From contig NZ_CP015193.1 of the NCBI RefSeq assembly GCF_002214605.1, positions 372,001-436,000 of the forward strand: a DNA stretch of 64,000 bases. The letters are read 5' to 3'. How positions within the stretch are numbered: the first letter of the stretch is position 1; each line of letters begins with the position of its first letter. The notes under the pieces are model-generated. The model did not search any database. It was not told where the DNA came from and worked only from the letters and a program-made list of their open reading frames with translations. Shown piece by piece: positions 27,301 through 37,003 of this stretch. Position numbers and translations under genes: made by a program. The stretch is from Thermococcus chitonophagus. Its GTDB lineage: Archaea > Methanobacteriota_B > Thermococci > Thermococcales > Thermococcaceae.

Positions 27301-28121
27301 CGAGGATAGGGATAACTTTCACAATACTCAGGAAAGAAGAGCTAATGCTGAAAAAGGAGGCCGAGAAAAAGGGAGAGGTTGTCATGATAAATGATAGGGA
27401 GCTCATATTCCCCGAGAACTTCGATGTTGACGTGGTGATTATAAGGGACGTCAGCCACTTCAAGGCCCTCTATATCTCAAAGCTGTTTGAGGAACTTGGG
27501 ATTCCAACCGTAAACCCGCACTGGCTGATCTATGAGGCGGGAGATAAGTTGCTTGCCACGCTAAGACTGCAGAAGAAGGTTCCGGTTCCAAGGTGGGCAG
27601 TGGCTTTCGATAAGAACAGCGCAATCAAAGCCGCAGAAAAGCTGGGCTATCCAGTTGTTGCAAAACCCGTTTTTGGCAGTTGGGGGAGGCTAATCGCCAA
27701 GGTTGACAACGAGGTTTCGGCCGAGGGCATATTTGAGCACAGGGAGTGGATGGGAAATCCGCTCTACAAGGTGTACTATCTTCAAGAATTCATTGAAAAG
27801 CCCGGAAGGGACATAAGGGCTATCGTGATTGGAGGAGAGTTTGTGACGGCGATCTACCGCTATTCGAACCACTGGATAACTAACGCCGCTAGAGGAGCCA
27901 AAGCTGAGCCCTGCGAGGAGGAAGAAGTTAAGGAGCTGGCTGTGAAAGCGTGGGAGGCGTTCGGTGAAGGTGCCTTGGCTATAGACATATTTGAAGGGCC
28001 AAATGGGCTTTTAGTTAACGAGGTTAATCCGACCATGGAGTTCAAATCGGCCTATGAAGCTACAAAGATTAACATCGCGGGGAAGCTCGTTGATTACGCA
28101 ATTTCAATTGCGAAGTCTTAA
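27297..28121 (+). CDS. LysX/RimK-like ATP-grasp ligase
   Basis: This ATP-grasp enzyme resembles LysX/ArgX, which attach the alpha-amino group of 2-aminoadipate or glutamate to the C-terminal Glu of the carrier protein LysW. The 274 residues have the ATP-grasp features VVAKPVFGSWGRLI (P-loop-like), YYLQEFIEKPGRDIRAIVIGG and the metal site VNEVNPTMEFK. The overlap with argH suggests a role in arginine synthesis. No lysW, lysY, lysZ or lysJ gene lies nearby, so it may be a second copy with a changed substrate. The exact amino acid used cannot be judged from the sequence. Confidence 0.75.
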   Translation: MTRIGITFTILRKEELMLKKEAEKKGEVVMINDRELIFPENFDVDVVIIRDVSHFKALYISKLFEELGIPTVNPHWLIYEAGDKLLATLRLQKKVPVPRWAVAFDKNSAIKAAEKLGYPVVAKPVFGSWGRLIAKVDNEVSAEGIFEHREWMGNPLYKVYYLQEFIEKPGRDIRAIVIGGEFVTAIYRYSNHWITNAARGAKAEPCEEEEVKELAVKAWEAFGEGALAIDIFEGPNGLLVNEVNPTMEFKSAYEATKINIAGKLVDYAISIAKS

Positions 28122-29722
28122 TATGCCTCAGCTAGGTTTGGCCTGTAGCTCCACCTGTGCTCCTCAACCTCTATCCTTATATCCAAGGGCTCGAGCTTCT
28201 TGACTTCAAATCCCCTCTTTTTGCCCCACTTCTCTATCTGCCTGAGGACTATCCTGACCCCGAGCCTCGCTAGTGGGAAGAACGGAAGTAGGAAAGGGTT
28301 GCCCCTCATGACCTTGGGCAGGCCCTTCAGGATCTCCCTTGCCATGTGCTTCCATGCGTAGTAGAGGTGAAGGAACTGGCCATAGGTTATCATCTCATCT
28401 ATTTTGTAGAATTCTTCTCCCTTCAGAACCCCCATAGGAACGAAGGCTAGGGGTGTAATCGTGAAGTGTGCTCTATTCCCAAGTTTTTCCTCCAGCTCTT
28501 TCTCCATCGTAATTATCAGCCGAGCGGTCATTATCTCGGCATCATCATTGTCCCCAGGAAGCCCTAGAATGGTGGTGTAGGCCGGGAACCAATAGTTCTT
28601 GTTGAAAACGTACGTTCCGTTGAGCAGAACCCAAGGCCACTCCTCAGGTGAGAAGGGCTTCATTTTGTTGTTCATGAGCCTTCCAATAACCTCCGGGTCT
28701 GCAGTTTCCATTCCGACCTGTATGCCGATCCAGTGGCTGTCGTTGGCTTCAACTATTCTCGATATCTCCTCTATCATTCCTGGGACAGCTAAGGCTCCAG
28801 CTACAGTTCCGTGCGTTGGATTGACATGCCTAGTGTACTTCCTTGCCATCTCAAATAGTTCAATAACTGCCTCGGCATTTGGGTAGAAGTTCTTCCTGTC
28901 CTCGACCTTGTACAGGAAGATGTCCTCACTGTGTAGCCAAGCATGGTCTATTCCCGCGTTTATGTTAAGCCTTATTTCTTCCTCTATTCTTTCCAATGGG
29001 ATGAAGCGAGCAACCCTGAGGTTGGGCTCGCAGAACCTGCATCCCCTCCCACAGCCTCTCATTACCTCGACTAATCCCTTATAGGAGGGATTAACTATCG
29101 TTGGTATCTCCTCAACCCTAGGCCATCCCTTGACGAATATCGTTTCATCGGCGGAACCGTTGATTACCTCATTAAAGATGTCACAAATGACATGCTCAGC
29201 TTCTCCAATAACCACGTGATCTATCTTGAGCTTTTCTCTTTCCTCCCTCCTCATCTCGAGCTGCCACGCTCCTGGTCCTCCGACTACCAGCTTGAAGTTG
29301 AGCTTCTTCCCCTCCCTAACGGAGTTTATCCTGTTAACCAGCTCCTTGAACTTCACGGAGGTGTAGCTCCTCCACTGGCCTCCGTTCGTGAACATCATCG
29401 TTACTGGGCCCAGGCCAAGGGGATCCATCTCGTAGAGTGCCACTATCTCAGTGCTTTCATCGATGAACTGCTCTATCTTCCTGGGGTGAGCCACTACAAC
29501 TTCATATCTTGAGAAGCACTTCAGCAAAGCGGCCTCAATTTTCCTGAGCCCGTAGGGAGCTTGAGTTAGAACTCCATTGTCATCTGGCAACTGGCTGTCC
29601 AGTAACCTGAACACCCACTTTGGTAGCTTATCGTAGGGTGCACAGCCAAGGAAGTCCAAGAGTGGGACGTCGTGGTAGGTGCTCGTCAAAGTCTCATCTG
29701 TGCTGAGGACTATCCTCACCAT
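28118..29722 (-). CDS. Radical SAM protein with N-terminal B12-binding-like region
   Basis: This 534-residue protein has the radical SAM cluster motif CGRGCRFC (CxxxCxxC) near residue 226. About 190 residues before it look like the Rossmann-type cobalamin-binding region found in many such enzymes. The barrel part includes HSEDIFLY and IGIQVGMETADPEVIGRLMN. The C-terminus holds an extra domain with the basic patch near WGKKRGFEVKK. The substrate is unknown to me. ATG at 29722 follows GGTGGGGTGGT; an in-frame codon at 29755 would add 11 unlikely residues. The 3' end overlaps the convergent lysX-like gene by 4 bases. Confidence 0.75.
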   Translation of the reverse strand: MVRIVLSTDETLTSTYHDVPLLDFLGCAPYDKLPKWVFRLLDSQLPDDNGVLTQAPYGLRKIEAALLKCFSRYEVVVAHPRKIEQFIDESTEIVALYEMDPLGLGPVTMMFTNGGQWRSYTSVKFKELVNRINSVREGKKLNFKLVVGGPGAWQLEMRREEREKLKIDHVVIGEAEHVICDIFNEVINGSADETIFVKGWPRVEEIPTIVNPSYKGLVEVMRGCGRGCRFCEPNLRVARFIPLERIEEEIRLNINAGIDHAWLHSEDIFLYKVEDRKNFYPNAEAVIELFEMARKYTRHVNPTHGTVAGALAVPGMIEEISRIVEANDSHWIGIQVGMETADPEVIGRLMNNKMKPFSPEEWPWVLLNGTYVFNKNYWFPAYTTILGLPGDNDDAEIMTARLIITMEKELEEKLGNRAHFTITPLAFVPMGVLKGEEFYKIDEMITYGQFLHLYYAWKHMAREILKGLPKVMRGNPFLLPFFPLARLGVRIVLRQIEKWGKKRGFEVKKLEPLDIRIEVEEHRWSYRPNLAEAY

Positions 29723-29861
29723 TCGACCACCCCACCTATGAAAAAGAAGTTTCACACTTAAGAAAATTACGCAGTCAAGATAGTAATAATGGCAAAATTT
29801 CGTTGAGTTCAGTGAAATAATTCAGGAAAAGGCTTAAACGATTAAAAATTATTGCGTGGTG

Positions 29862-30482
29862 ATGAGGAAAAAGGAACTTGCAATTATGCTATCAAAGCTG
29901 AAGGGCTTCAGAAACCCTAAGCCCTGGCTAGAGCAGTACAGAACCCCAGGGAATGCGGCATCAGAACTCCTATGGCTCGCATATTCTCTGGGGGACATTG
30001 AAGGTAAGGTTGTTGCCGACTTAGGGGCAGGAACTGGAGTTTTGACTGTTGGCGCTTTATTGCTTGGAGCTAAGAAGGTTTATGCGGTTGAAGTTGATCC
30101 TGAGGCGGTTGAGGTGCTTAAGGAGAACGTCAAAGATTTTGATAACGTTGAGGTGATTATAGGGGACGTTAGTGAGTTCAGCGAGAAAGTCCACACAGTG
30201 GTTATGAATCCTCCCTTTGGAAGCCAGCGGAAGCATGCTGATAGGCCCTTCTTATTGAAGGCATTTGAAGTTTCTGATGTGGTGTACTCAATCCATCTGG
30301 CAAAACCCGAGGTTAGGAAGTTTATAGAGAGGTTTTCCCAGGAAAATAATTTTGTAGTTACTCATAGGCTGACTACTGAGATCGAGATCCCCGCACAGTT
30401 CTTCTTCCACAGGAAAAGACTTGAAAGGATCAAGGTTGATATTTACAGGTTCATACGAGCTTCGCGGGGACGTAGTTCTTAG
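29862..30482 (+). CDS. METTL5-like RNA methyltransferase
   Basis: This class I SAM-dependent methyltransferase has the SAM-binding motif [20 protein letters not shown], the acidic ribose-binding loop [12 protein letters not shown] and the catalytic [20 protein letters not shown] marks N6-adenine methyltransferases, and the early [18 protein letters not shown] is shared with METTL5, which methylates an adenine of small-subunit rRNA in eukaryotes. An rRNA target is inferred. Three start codons lie in tandem (29856, 29859, 29862). A TATA-like CTTAAAC near 29832 would start transcription at about these codons, so the mRNA may be leaderless. The 3' end overlaps vapC by 32 bases. Confidence 0.85.
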   Translation: MRKKELAIMLSKLKGFRNPKPWLEQYRTPGNAASELLWLAYSLGDIEGKVVADLGAGTGVLTVGALLLGAKKVYAVEVDPEAVEVLKENVKDFDNVEVIIGDVSEFSEKVHTVVMNPPFGSQRKHADRPFLLKAFEVSDVVYSIHLAKPEVRKFIERFSQENNFVVTHRLTTEIEIPAQFFFHRKRLERIKVDIYRFIRASRGRSS

Positions 30483-30840
30483 CTGCTTTGTACTGCTTCT
30501 CATCGGCCGTAACTAACTTCGCATCCAAGGACTCGGCTAGGGCTATGTAAAAGGCATCGTATACTGCTATTCCTTCGTCAAGCGCTATCTCCAACCCTCT
30601 TTCGAAGAAATCTTCTGTTCTGTAAGTTGTTATTGAGCTTTTCATCATCCTAAGCACGGTTATTTTCATCCTTCCCTGCTCTCTTGTAAGTTCTCTCCAT
30701 CGCACGGCCTTCCATATGGCGTTCATTCCTTCTACGTATGCGTAGTCCAAAGTAGCTACTTCTGATCCAATTGGCACTTTCTCCCATCCTGGCTCTTGAA
30801 GCACTACCATAACCAGGGCGGATGCATCAATGACTATCAC
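30451..30840 (-). CDS. vapC: VapC-type PIN-domain toxin
   Basis: This 129-residue PIN-domain ribonuclease is the toxin of a type II toxin-antitoxin pair. The acidic catalytic residues are in IVIDASALV (Asp near residue 4), [10 protein letters not shown] (Glu near 44), [10 protein letters not shown] (Asp near 94) and LVTADEKQ (Asp near 113). The GTG start overlaps the antitoxin gene by 14 bases. The target RNA is unknown; many VapC proteins cleave tRNA or rRNA. The 3' end runs 32 bases into the convergent methyltransferase gene. Confidence 0.88.
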   Translation of the reverse strand: MIVIDASALVMVVLQEPGWEKVPIGSEVATLDYAYVEGMNAIWKAVRWRELTREQGRMKITVLRMMKSSITTYRTEDFFERGLEIALDEGIAVYDAFYIALAESLDAKLVTADEKQYKAAKNYVPAKLV

Positions 30841-31048
30841 GATCCTCCCTCACTGCTCTTGCTGAGAAACCCTTACTCACACTTCCACTTTTTTTAGCTA
30901 GCTCTAAGGCTTTCTCGAGGGTTCTCTTTCTTTCCTCGTACTCTATCCTTTCTTTTATGAACCTCCTGATCTCCTCGCTCCAGTTTATGTCGAACTCCTT
31001 CATCTTCTCTTTTAGCTCATCCGGAATCCTTATGCTTAGTACCGCCAT
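30827..31048 (-). CDS. vapB: VapB-type antitoxin
   Basis: This 73-residue protein precedes and overlaps vapC. Its N-terminal LSIRIPDELKEKMKEFDINWSEEI is a ribbon-helix-helix DNA-binding unit, as in VapB antitoxins that repress their own operon. The charged C-terminal tail (EKALELAKKSGSVSKGFS) would bind and block the toxin. GGTGAGAGG precedes the ATG. A run of ACTCATAATGCGAGTATT just upstream (31059-31081) contains a loose inverted repeat that could be its operator. Confidence 0.88.
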   Translation of the reverse strand: MAVLSIRIPDELKEKMKEFDINWSEEIRRFIKERIEYEERKRTLEKALELAKKSGSVSKGFSARAVREDRDSH

Positions 31049-31089
31049 CCTCTCACCAATTTAATACTCGCATTATGAGTATATAAACA

Positions 31090-33417
31090 CTACTTCTTCT
31101 TGACGTTAAGCCACGCCGTAAGACCCGTCTGCTTAGTCTTCTGCCACCTGAGATCCTCCTTTCTGTACCCAAAGGCCTCCAATATCCTAAGAACTGCGGG
31201 CAAAACCTGATTTTCTATGTAATACTCAGCGTCATACTTATGCTTCCTGGGGTCAAACTCTTCAGCAAGAATCGCCCTCTTGCTTATTGGCCCGTCTCCC
31301 CTCAGTACTATGTACCCTATGACCATGCCGGGCCTCACCTTTACGCCCCTAGCAGCTAACCTTTTCGCCACGGCAACGTGCGGCCCTATAGCCTTGTATT
31401 CATGGAGGGGCCTGGTGATCTGCTCGTAAATAACGAGTTTTTCTGGAGGTATCTCGTACTTGCTCAGCTTTTCAGTTACCTCCTTAACTATCTTTACGGC
31501 CTCCTCAACATTACCGTGCTTTAGGATCGCCTCAAGGACTTTTGCTTGGGTTTCTTTGGCTATTTCGCTCCAGTCCCTCCTGACTATTTCAAGTCCCCTG
31601 GTGATTATCTTCCCTTCCTCATCTATCAACGCGTACTTCTTCTTCGTGACAAAGAACCCTCTGACGTAGAAGCCCTCGTACTCAAGCTCCAATAATCCGG
31701 GAAGCTTGGCGTTTATGTACTCTACGAACTCCAGGGCTTTCCTCTTTATTTCCTCAGGTTTTGCCCCAGGAATAGTGGCGTAGAGTCCATCTGTATCTAT
31801 GTACAGGACTTTGAACCCGAACTTTTCTTCCAGCTCCTTCCTTACGAACTCTATATACTCCCTTCCCCAGGCCGTAACACTCTCTGCGCACTCCTTACAG
31901 TACCAACGAGCTTTTGCATAGCCATAGTAGCCATAATAGCTGTTTGCCAGGATTTTGATTGCCCGTTGCCTGTAATCAAGCATCTTCTTCTCGATTGGGT
32001 CCTTAGAAGCTTTCATCTTCCTTTTTATTTCTTGCCTCTCATCCAACAACCTCTTGAGCAGGCTGGGGATGAACCCCGGGAAGTCCTTGCAGAACTTGTG
32101 CTTGACCTCTGGGGCGACATCATATTCCCTGCACCCTTCTCTGTTCAGCGTGTCCGGTGAGACGTTATGGGTTATTATTATCGAGGGATACAGGCTCCTG
32201 AAGTCCAGGGATACTAATCCTTCCCAAAGTCCCTTTTCGGGCTCCTTAACATACCCTCCGGCGTAGCTTTCCCTTAGCCTTCTCTCGTACTCCCTCTCAT
32301 CCGGCTTATTTGGGGCCAATTCATTCCTCTCGTAGGCCTTCCTGAGGAGGTACCACTCCACCAAGTTGCCTGTTGAAGACCTAGAAACGTCCCACAGGGG
32401 CTGGCCAACTAACCTCGAAAGCTGGGCCTCCATTGGGAAGAACTCCTTGCCGAGCTCGTACGTTACCTTCGCATCCTCCATCGAGTACCTTGCAACCCTC
32501 TCCAGTCCCTTCCCAGTCTCCCAGGCCTCAGCTATCTCGTGGGCATAAACCTTTTCCTTTGGCTTTCCGAAGATTGCCTCGTAAACTGCCTCGAGGGTGT
32601 ACGTTGGTAGGTTTATCGTTCTCCTGATCACGTGGTAGAGGTCGAAGTGTATCCTCCCCTTTATCTCCACCGCTGTCATATCCCCAAGCCTCTGCATCTT
32701 TGGCTCACTGCCGTCCCTTCCCAGGGGTAGCTTTATCCCGAGCCTTTCGGCCCTCTTAACTAGGTAAGGAAGGTCGAAGGAATCGCCGTTGTAGGTAATT
32801 ATAACATCGGGATCCTTCTCCCTTATCACCTTAAGGAACCGCTTTATCATCTCCCTCTCGCTGGAAACTACCTCGACGTACGGGAGGTCAACCTTCTTCC
32901 ACGTTATGACCTTGGTTCCTTCCTCGTCTGCATAGCTTATCATTATTATCGGGCCCTTTGCGAACTCCTCTCCCTCGTGATATAGGGTTTCGATATCAAA
33001 TGCTAGCAATTTAAGCTCTTCATCTCCTTCCATTGGGATTAGTCCCTTGTCTATTAAGTATCTCTTCGCGAAAGGAATGTCGTATTCGAAGATGTCAACA
33101 ACTGCGGGATGCTCCCTTATCTTATCTCTTATCGCGGGAACATCCTGGGGATGTTCAAAGTACAGCTTCCAAACCTCAATCGGCCTCCCCAGGAACTTCT
33201 TCTTAACCTTCTCAACATCGACGATCCTAACTATCTTCCCGTGTCTCTCGGCTGTTATCTTCTTAACTTCATCAATCTGCGAGTCATCTTTGAGAAGGGC
33301 GTAGATGTAGGGCCTAAAGTTTCTGTCGTACTCAACCTTAAACTCGCCGTTCTCTTTCTTGAAAATCCTTATAATCGGTTTTCCATCTTCGGTGATGTAG
33401 TCAGCGTCAAGTATCAT
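31090..33417 (-). CDS. polB: Family B DNA polymerase (Deep Vent type), without intein
   Basis: This replicative/repair DNA polymerase with 3'-5' proofreading has 775 residues. Exonuclease motifs are [10 protein letters not shown] near residue 140, [10 protein letters not shown] near 210 and [13 protein letters not shown] near 311. Polymerase motifs are [12 protein letters not shown] near 402, [19 protein letters not shown] near 487 and YIDTDGLYA near 540. The N-terminal domain includes the region that in relatives senses template uracil. The [11 protein letters not shown] and the C-terminal [18 protein letters not shown] closely match the GB-D polymerase. The GB-D gene carries an intein, but here the frame is uninterrupted. 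Confidence 0.97.
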   Translation of the reverse strand: MILDADYITEDGKPIIRIFKKENGEFKVEYDRNFRPYIYALLKDDSQIDEVKKITAERHGKIVRIVDVEKVKKKFLGRPIEVWKLYFEHPQDVPAIRDKIREHPAVVDIFEYDIPFAKRYLIDKGLIPMEGDEELKLLAFDIETLYHEGEEFAKGPIIMISYADEEGTKVITWKKVDLPYVEVVSSEREMIKRFLKVIREKDPDVIITYNGDSFDLPYLVKRAERLGIKLPLGRDGSEPKMQRLGDMTAVEIKGRIHFDLYHVIRRTINLPTYTLEAVYEAIFGKPKEKVYAHEIAEAWETGKGLERVARYSMEDAKVTYELGKEFFPMEAQLSRLVGQPLWDVSRSSTGNLVEWYLLRKAYERNELAPNKPDEREYERRLRESYAGGYVKEPEKGLWEGLVSLDFRSLYPSIIITHNVSPDTLNREGCREYDVAPEVKHKFCKDFPGFIPSLLKRLLDERQEIKRKMKASKDPIEKKMLDYRQRAIKILANSYYGYYGYAKARWYCKECAESVTAWGREYIEFVRKELEEKFGFKVLYIDTDGLYATIPGAKPEEIKRKALEFVEYINAKLPGLLELEYEGFYVRGFFVTKKKYALIDEEGKIITRGLEIVRRDWSEIAKETQAKVLEAILKHGNVEEAVKIVKEVTEKLSKYEIPPEKLVIYEQITRPLHEYKAIGPHVAVAKRLAARGVKVRPGMVIGYIVLRGDGPISKRAILAEEFDPRKHKYDAEYYIENQVLPAVLRILEAFGYRKEDLRWQKTKQTGLTAWLNVKKK

Positions 33418-33511
33418 GCTTAATCCCTCAATAACTTACGCTAAATTCACGTATTTAAGCCTTTAAGAACGCTTAAAAATTGAGCAGGTGATGTTATGGG
33501 GGAGGTGTGAG

Positions 33512-34324
33512 ATGATAGAGATAACTTTTCTCGGTGGCGGTGGTGGGAGGTTCGTCACGATAACTCAGGCAAGGGCTACCGGGGGCTTTTTCATAAAGGC
33601 GAGCAAGAATATCTATGTTGATCCTGGGCCTGGAGCGTTAGTTAGGATGTGGAGGTACAAGATAGACCCCAGGAAGATCGACGTTCTCTTCATTTCTCAC
33701 AGACACACCGACCACTGCAACGATGCGGAGGTTTTGGTTGAGGGAATGACGTATGGGGTTACCAAGAAGAGGGGGATACTCATTGGCTCAAAAAGCGTAG
33801 TCCATGGAGATGAAAACCACACCCCTGCACTGAGCAAGTATCACCTCGACGCCCTCGAGGAAGTGCACGCCCCTAACCCTGGGGACAGGTTCAAGATAGG
33901 ACAGGAGGAAATGATAATAACTCCTTCCATCCACAGCGATCCAACGACGATAGGATTCCGGTTAAAGACCTCTTATGGGGACATCTCTTACATTCCGGAC
34001 ACTCAGTACTTCGATGAGCTCATCGAGTGGCACGAGGGGGCTAGGGTTTTGATAGCTTCAGTCACGAGGCCCAGGGATATGAGGATTCCCTACCACCTAT
34101 GCACGGAGGATGTAGTGTACATGGTGAAGGCCATGAAAGAAAAGCCCGAGGTTTTGATAATGACCCACGCTGGAATGAAGATGCACTTTGCTGGTCCGTA
34201 CAAGGAGGCCGAGTTCATCCAGAACGTCACGGGGATTAAAACGTACGTGGCCAAAGAGGGCTTCAGGGTAACTGTAGGGAAGGAAATAAGCGTGAAAACT
34301 TTAAGGCCTGCAAGGTTCGTTTAA
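33512..34324 (+). CDS. Metallo-beta-lactamase-fold hydrolase
   Basis: This 270-residue protein of the metallo-beta-lactamase superfamily has the zinc motif HRHTDHCND (HxHxDH) near residue 60. A His in PSIHSDPTTIGF, an Asp in YIPDTQYFDE and a His in IMTHAGMKMHF are further likely ligands. It begins with FLGGGGGRFVT, typical of soluble hydrolases of this superfamily, and lacks the RNA-specificity domains of CPSF-type enzymes. The substrate is unknown. ATG at 33512 follows GGAGGTGTGAG; an earlier ATG at 33488 lies before that site. The end overlaps the convergent PP-loop gene by 4 bases. Confidence 0.8.
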   Translation: MIEITFLGGGGGRFVTITQARATGGFFIKASKNIYVDPGPGALVRMWRYKIDPRKIDVLFISHRHTDHCNDAEVLVEGMTYGVTKKRGILIGSKSVVHGDENHTPALSKYHLDALEEVHAPNPGDRFKIGQEEMIITPSIHSDPTTIGFRLKTSYGDISYIPDTQYFDELIEWHEGARVLIASVTRPRDMRIPYHLCTEDVVYMVKAMKEKPEVLIMTHAGMKMHFAGPYKEAEFIQNVTGIKTYVAKEGFRVTVGKEISVKTLRPARFV

Positions 34325-35061
34325 GTTCTAAGAACGTCCATTATGAGTTCTTTTGCCATTTCCTCAGTCAAAGCACCTGCCCTCAGCTCCCTCAATATCC
34401 TCTGAATTGCAAATCTCTTCATTATCGGTGCCTTCTTTACGGCCTCTCTCCAGAGGGGACAGCCAAACTTGAGCTCGTACTCCTTCCAACCAAGGATCTC
34501 CAAAAGCTGAGCCTTGTTTAGTGCTAAAAAAGCCGGCAGATTAAGCACGATCATGCTATCTTTTTTATAGATGGAACCGCTACCAACGCTTAGCATATCC
34601 CCACTTGCAACAACTTTTATGCTCAGCTCTCTAGCTTTCCGTTCAACGGCGTTCATCACCATCGAGTGGCATCTGCCGCAGATTGGGGCTCTCTTCTCCA
34701 TGAGCCTTTCCATTTCTTCCATGTACCTGGGAACCTCTACTAGGACTGCTCCCTGGGATCTCACCCTTTCAAGGGTCTTCTCTGCCATCTGGGGTAGCTT
34801 TGCCGTAATTGGAACTACATTCAATCCTGCCCAGCTGAGTATCTTAACGGTCGCCGAGCTGTCGCTACCCCCAGAATAAGCGACGGCTATCTTGAATTCT
34901 AAAGGTTCCCTAGAAAACTCCCTTCCATAAAGCCTAAACTCTACGAGGCTCTTCAGCCGGAGATAAGCTTCCTGGGGCAGCTCATCCTTTACCCTCTCAA
35001 GGGCCCTTAAGCTCGATTCAAGCCTGAACTTCTCGATAAATGTTTTCGCCCTTGGAAGCAT
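34321..35061 (-). CDS. PP-loop ATPase, possible tRNA-modification enzyme
   Basis: This 246-residue PP-loop protein has the ATP pyrophosphatase motif AYSGGSDSSATV near residue 60 and a CGRCHS pair near 125, which may bind metal or act in sulfur transfer. Its N-terminal 55 residues are helical. It resembles the ExsB/TtcA-like branch, but I cannot assign the substrate. It differs from the other PP-loop protein in this window (3971-4795) in lacking the N-terminal zinc finger. A TATA-like TTTTAAACC lies just upstream of the start (35073-35089), suggesting a short leader. Confidence 0.7.
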   Translation of the reverse strand: MLPRAKTFIEKFRLESSLRALERVKDELPQEAYLRLKSLVEFRLYGREFSREPLEFKIAVAYSGGSDSSATVKILSWAGLNVVPITAKLPQMAEKTLERVRSQGAVLVEVPRYMEEMERLMEKRAPICGRCHSMVMNAVERKARELSIKVVASGDMLSVGSGSIYKKDSMIVLNLPAFLALNKAQLLEILGWKEYELKFGCPLWREAVKKAPIMKRFAIQRILRELRAGALTEEMAKELIMDVLRT

Positions 35062-35093
35062 GAGAGTTAAAAGAAAAGAAGGTTTAAAAACAT

Positions 35094-36386
35094 TCAGAAG
35101 AAGACCTTTCTGAACTTCTTCCCGGCGTACACTGCGACTCCTTCAAGCTCCTCCTCGATTCTTATTAGCTGGTTGTACTTCGCGTTCCTGTCGCTCCTTG
35201 CAGGGGCTCCAGTCTTGATCTGTCCTGCGTTTAAGGCAACTGCGAGATCTGCTATCGTTGAATCCTCAGTCTCTCCCGACCTGTGGGAGACTATAACTCC
35301 GTAGCCTGCTCTAAATGCAGTGTAAGCTGCGTCAATGGCTTCACTTAGGGTTCCTATCTGGTTGACTTTCAACAGCAGTGCATTAGCTGCACCCATCTGG
35401 ATTCCCTTGACAAGCCTCTTTGGATTTGTAACGAAGAGGTCGTCACCTACTATCTGCACCTTCTTTCCGAGCTCCTTGGTGATCATAACGAAGCCTTCCC
35501 AGTCCTCCTCGTGGAATGGGTCTTCAATTGAGACTATCGGATAAGCTGAAGTTAGCTCTTTGTAAAGTTCAAGGAGCTCCTCCCTCGTGTACTCCTTCCC
35601 CCCAACGACGTACTTGCCGATCTCAGCGTTGAAGAACTCGCTTGATGCTGCATCTAAGGCTAGGGCTATTTCATCCCCAGGCTTGTACCCTGCCTCCTCA
35701 ATGGCCTTTATGAGTACATCCAAAGGCTCGGTCACTTCCTTCATTGGTGGGGCAAACCCTCCCTCGTCACCAACGTTAACCGCGTTCTTGCCGTACTTCT
35801 CCATGATCACCTTCTTGAGGACGTGGTAGGTCTCGGACACCCACCTTATTGCCTCCCTGAATGAATCGGCACCAACCGGCATTATCATGAACTCCTGGAA
35901 GTCGAGCTCGTTTCCAGCGTGAACTCCACCATTTATGACGTTGCTGAGTGGGACGGGCAGAACGTAGGCGTTTGCACCGCCTATGTACCTGTACAGCGGA
36001 AGGTCTAGGGAGTCGGCAGCTGCCTTTGCCACTGCCAAAGAAACAGCGAGAATTGCGTTCGCTCCGAGGTTGCTCTTGTTCTCGGTTCCATCGAGCTCCA
36101 GGAGAAGAGTGTCAATCTCCCTCTGCCACCTAACGTCCATTCCAACGAGCTCGGGGGCGATGATCTTGTTCACGTTCTCTACGGCCCTTCTGACCCCCTT
36201 TCCATGGTACCTCTTTCCACCGTCTCTTAGCTCGACAGCCTCGTGGGTTCCAGTTGATGCTCCACTTGGCACCGCGGCCCTTCCCATACCGACGTTAGTG
36301 TAAACGTCAACTTCAACGGTTGGGTTTCCCCTGCTGTCAAGGATTTCCCTTGCTACAACCGCGGTAATCTCGTAAGGATTCTCCAT
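35094..36386 (-). CDS. eno: Enolase
   Basis: Enolase interconverts 2-phosphoglycerate and phosphoenolpyruvate. The 430 residues show [18 protein letters not shown] near the start, [18 protein letters not shown], the lid region [17 protein letters not shown], and the metal-binding acids in [20 protein letters not shown] and VGDDLFVTN. The catalytic Lys lies in [10 protein letters not shown] and the signature region has [21 protein letters not shown] at 36386 is chosen since GGTGATT lies four bases before it; an upstream GTG at 36395 overlaps the site. Confidence 0.96.
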   Translation of the reverse strand: MENPYEITAVVAREILDSRGNPTVEVDVYTNVGMGRAAVPSGASTGTHEAVELRDGGKRYHGKGVRRAVENVNKIIAPELVGMDVRWQREIDTLLLELDGTENKSNLGANAILAVSLAVAKAAADSLDLPLYRYIGGANAYVLPVPLSNVINGGVHAGNELDFQEFMIMPVGADSFREAIRWVSETYHVLKKVIMEKYGKNAVNVGDEGGFAPPMKEVTEPLDVLIKAIEEAGYKPGDEIALALDAASSEFFNAEIGKYVVGGKEYTREELLELYKELTSAYPIVSIEDPFHEEDWEGFVMITKELGKKVQIVGDDLFVTNPKRLVKGIQMGAANALLLKVNQIGTLSEAIDAAYTAFRAGYGVIVSHRSGETEDSTIADLAVALNAGQIKTGAPARSDRNAKYNQLIRIEEELEGVAVYAGKKFRKVFF

Positions 36387-36425
36387 GGCAATCACCAGAG
36401 GTGATATTCCGTTGAGCCTTAAAAA

Positions 36426-36983
36426 TCATGTCTTTGGTTTGAGGCCAAGCTTCATCAGTTCGACAACTACTTTAATTGGCAGACCGACAACATTGTAGTA
36501 GTCCCCTTTGATCCACTTAACGAATACCGAGGCATAGCCCTGAATTCCATAGGCCCCAGCCTTGTCCCTCCATTCGCCCGTTTTGAGGTACCAGTCAATT
36601 AGCTCTTCATCTAGTTCCCTGAACTTCACTTCAGTAACTTCGTATCCCTCTGTTATTTTCCCCCTGTGGATTATGCAGTAGCCAGTTATGACTCTGTGCA
36701 CTCTCCCGCTAAGCATTCTGAGCATTTCTCGTGCCTCACTCTCGTCCCTGGGCTTTCCCATGATGCTGTTTTCAAAAACAACTATTGTATCTGCGGCAAC
36801 TATCGTCTCATTGGGGTAGCTTGAAGCTATAGACAGGGCCTTCTTTCTGGCTATCTCCATGGCTTTTTCTTCTGGCCTCTCCGCGTTGCTCTCTTCATTT
36901 GCATTACTAGGAATGACCTTTATCTCAAAGAACCTTCCCAGGATTTCTCTCCTCCTTGGGCTTGCAGAGGCTAAGATTATCAT
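36426..36983 (-). CDS. maf: Maf-family nucleotide pyrophosphatase
   Basis: Maf proteins hydrolyse modified or non-canonical nucleoside triphosphates (often dTTP/UTP or m5-derivatives) to monophosphates. The 185-residue protein has the N-terminal IILASASPRRREIL substrate-binding motif, ETIVAADTIVVFENSIMGKPRD with catalytic acids, and AGAYGIQGYASVFV. The frame stays open 70 codons upstream, but that part crosses the L44e leader and has no Maf sequence, so ATG at 36983 is used. GTTTAAAAA (37004-37012, reverse strand) lies about 25 bases upstream, implying a leaderless mRNA. Confidence 0.9.
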   Translation of the reverse strand: MIILASASPRRREILGRFFEIKVIPSNANEESNAERPEEKAMEIARKKALSIASSYPNETIVAADTIVVFENSIMGKPRDESEAREMLRMLSGRVHRVITGYCIIHRGKITEGYEVTEVKFRELDEELIDWYLKTGEWRDKAGAYGIQGYASVFVKWIKGDYYNVVGLPIKVVVELMKLGLKPKT

Positions 36984-37003
36984 CACTAGAAAATTGGTAA
37001 AGG

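Noticed and set aside
29760..29850. Possible C/D box RNA between the radical SAM and METTL5-like genes
   Set aside because: CTGA-like boxes can be found on the minus strand but no RTGATGA box pairs with them.
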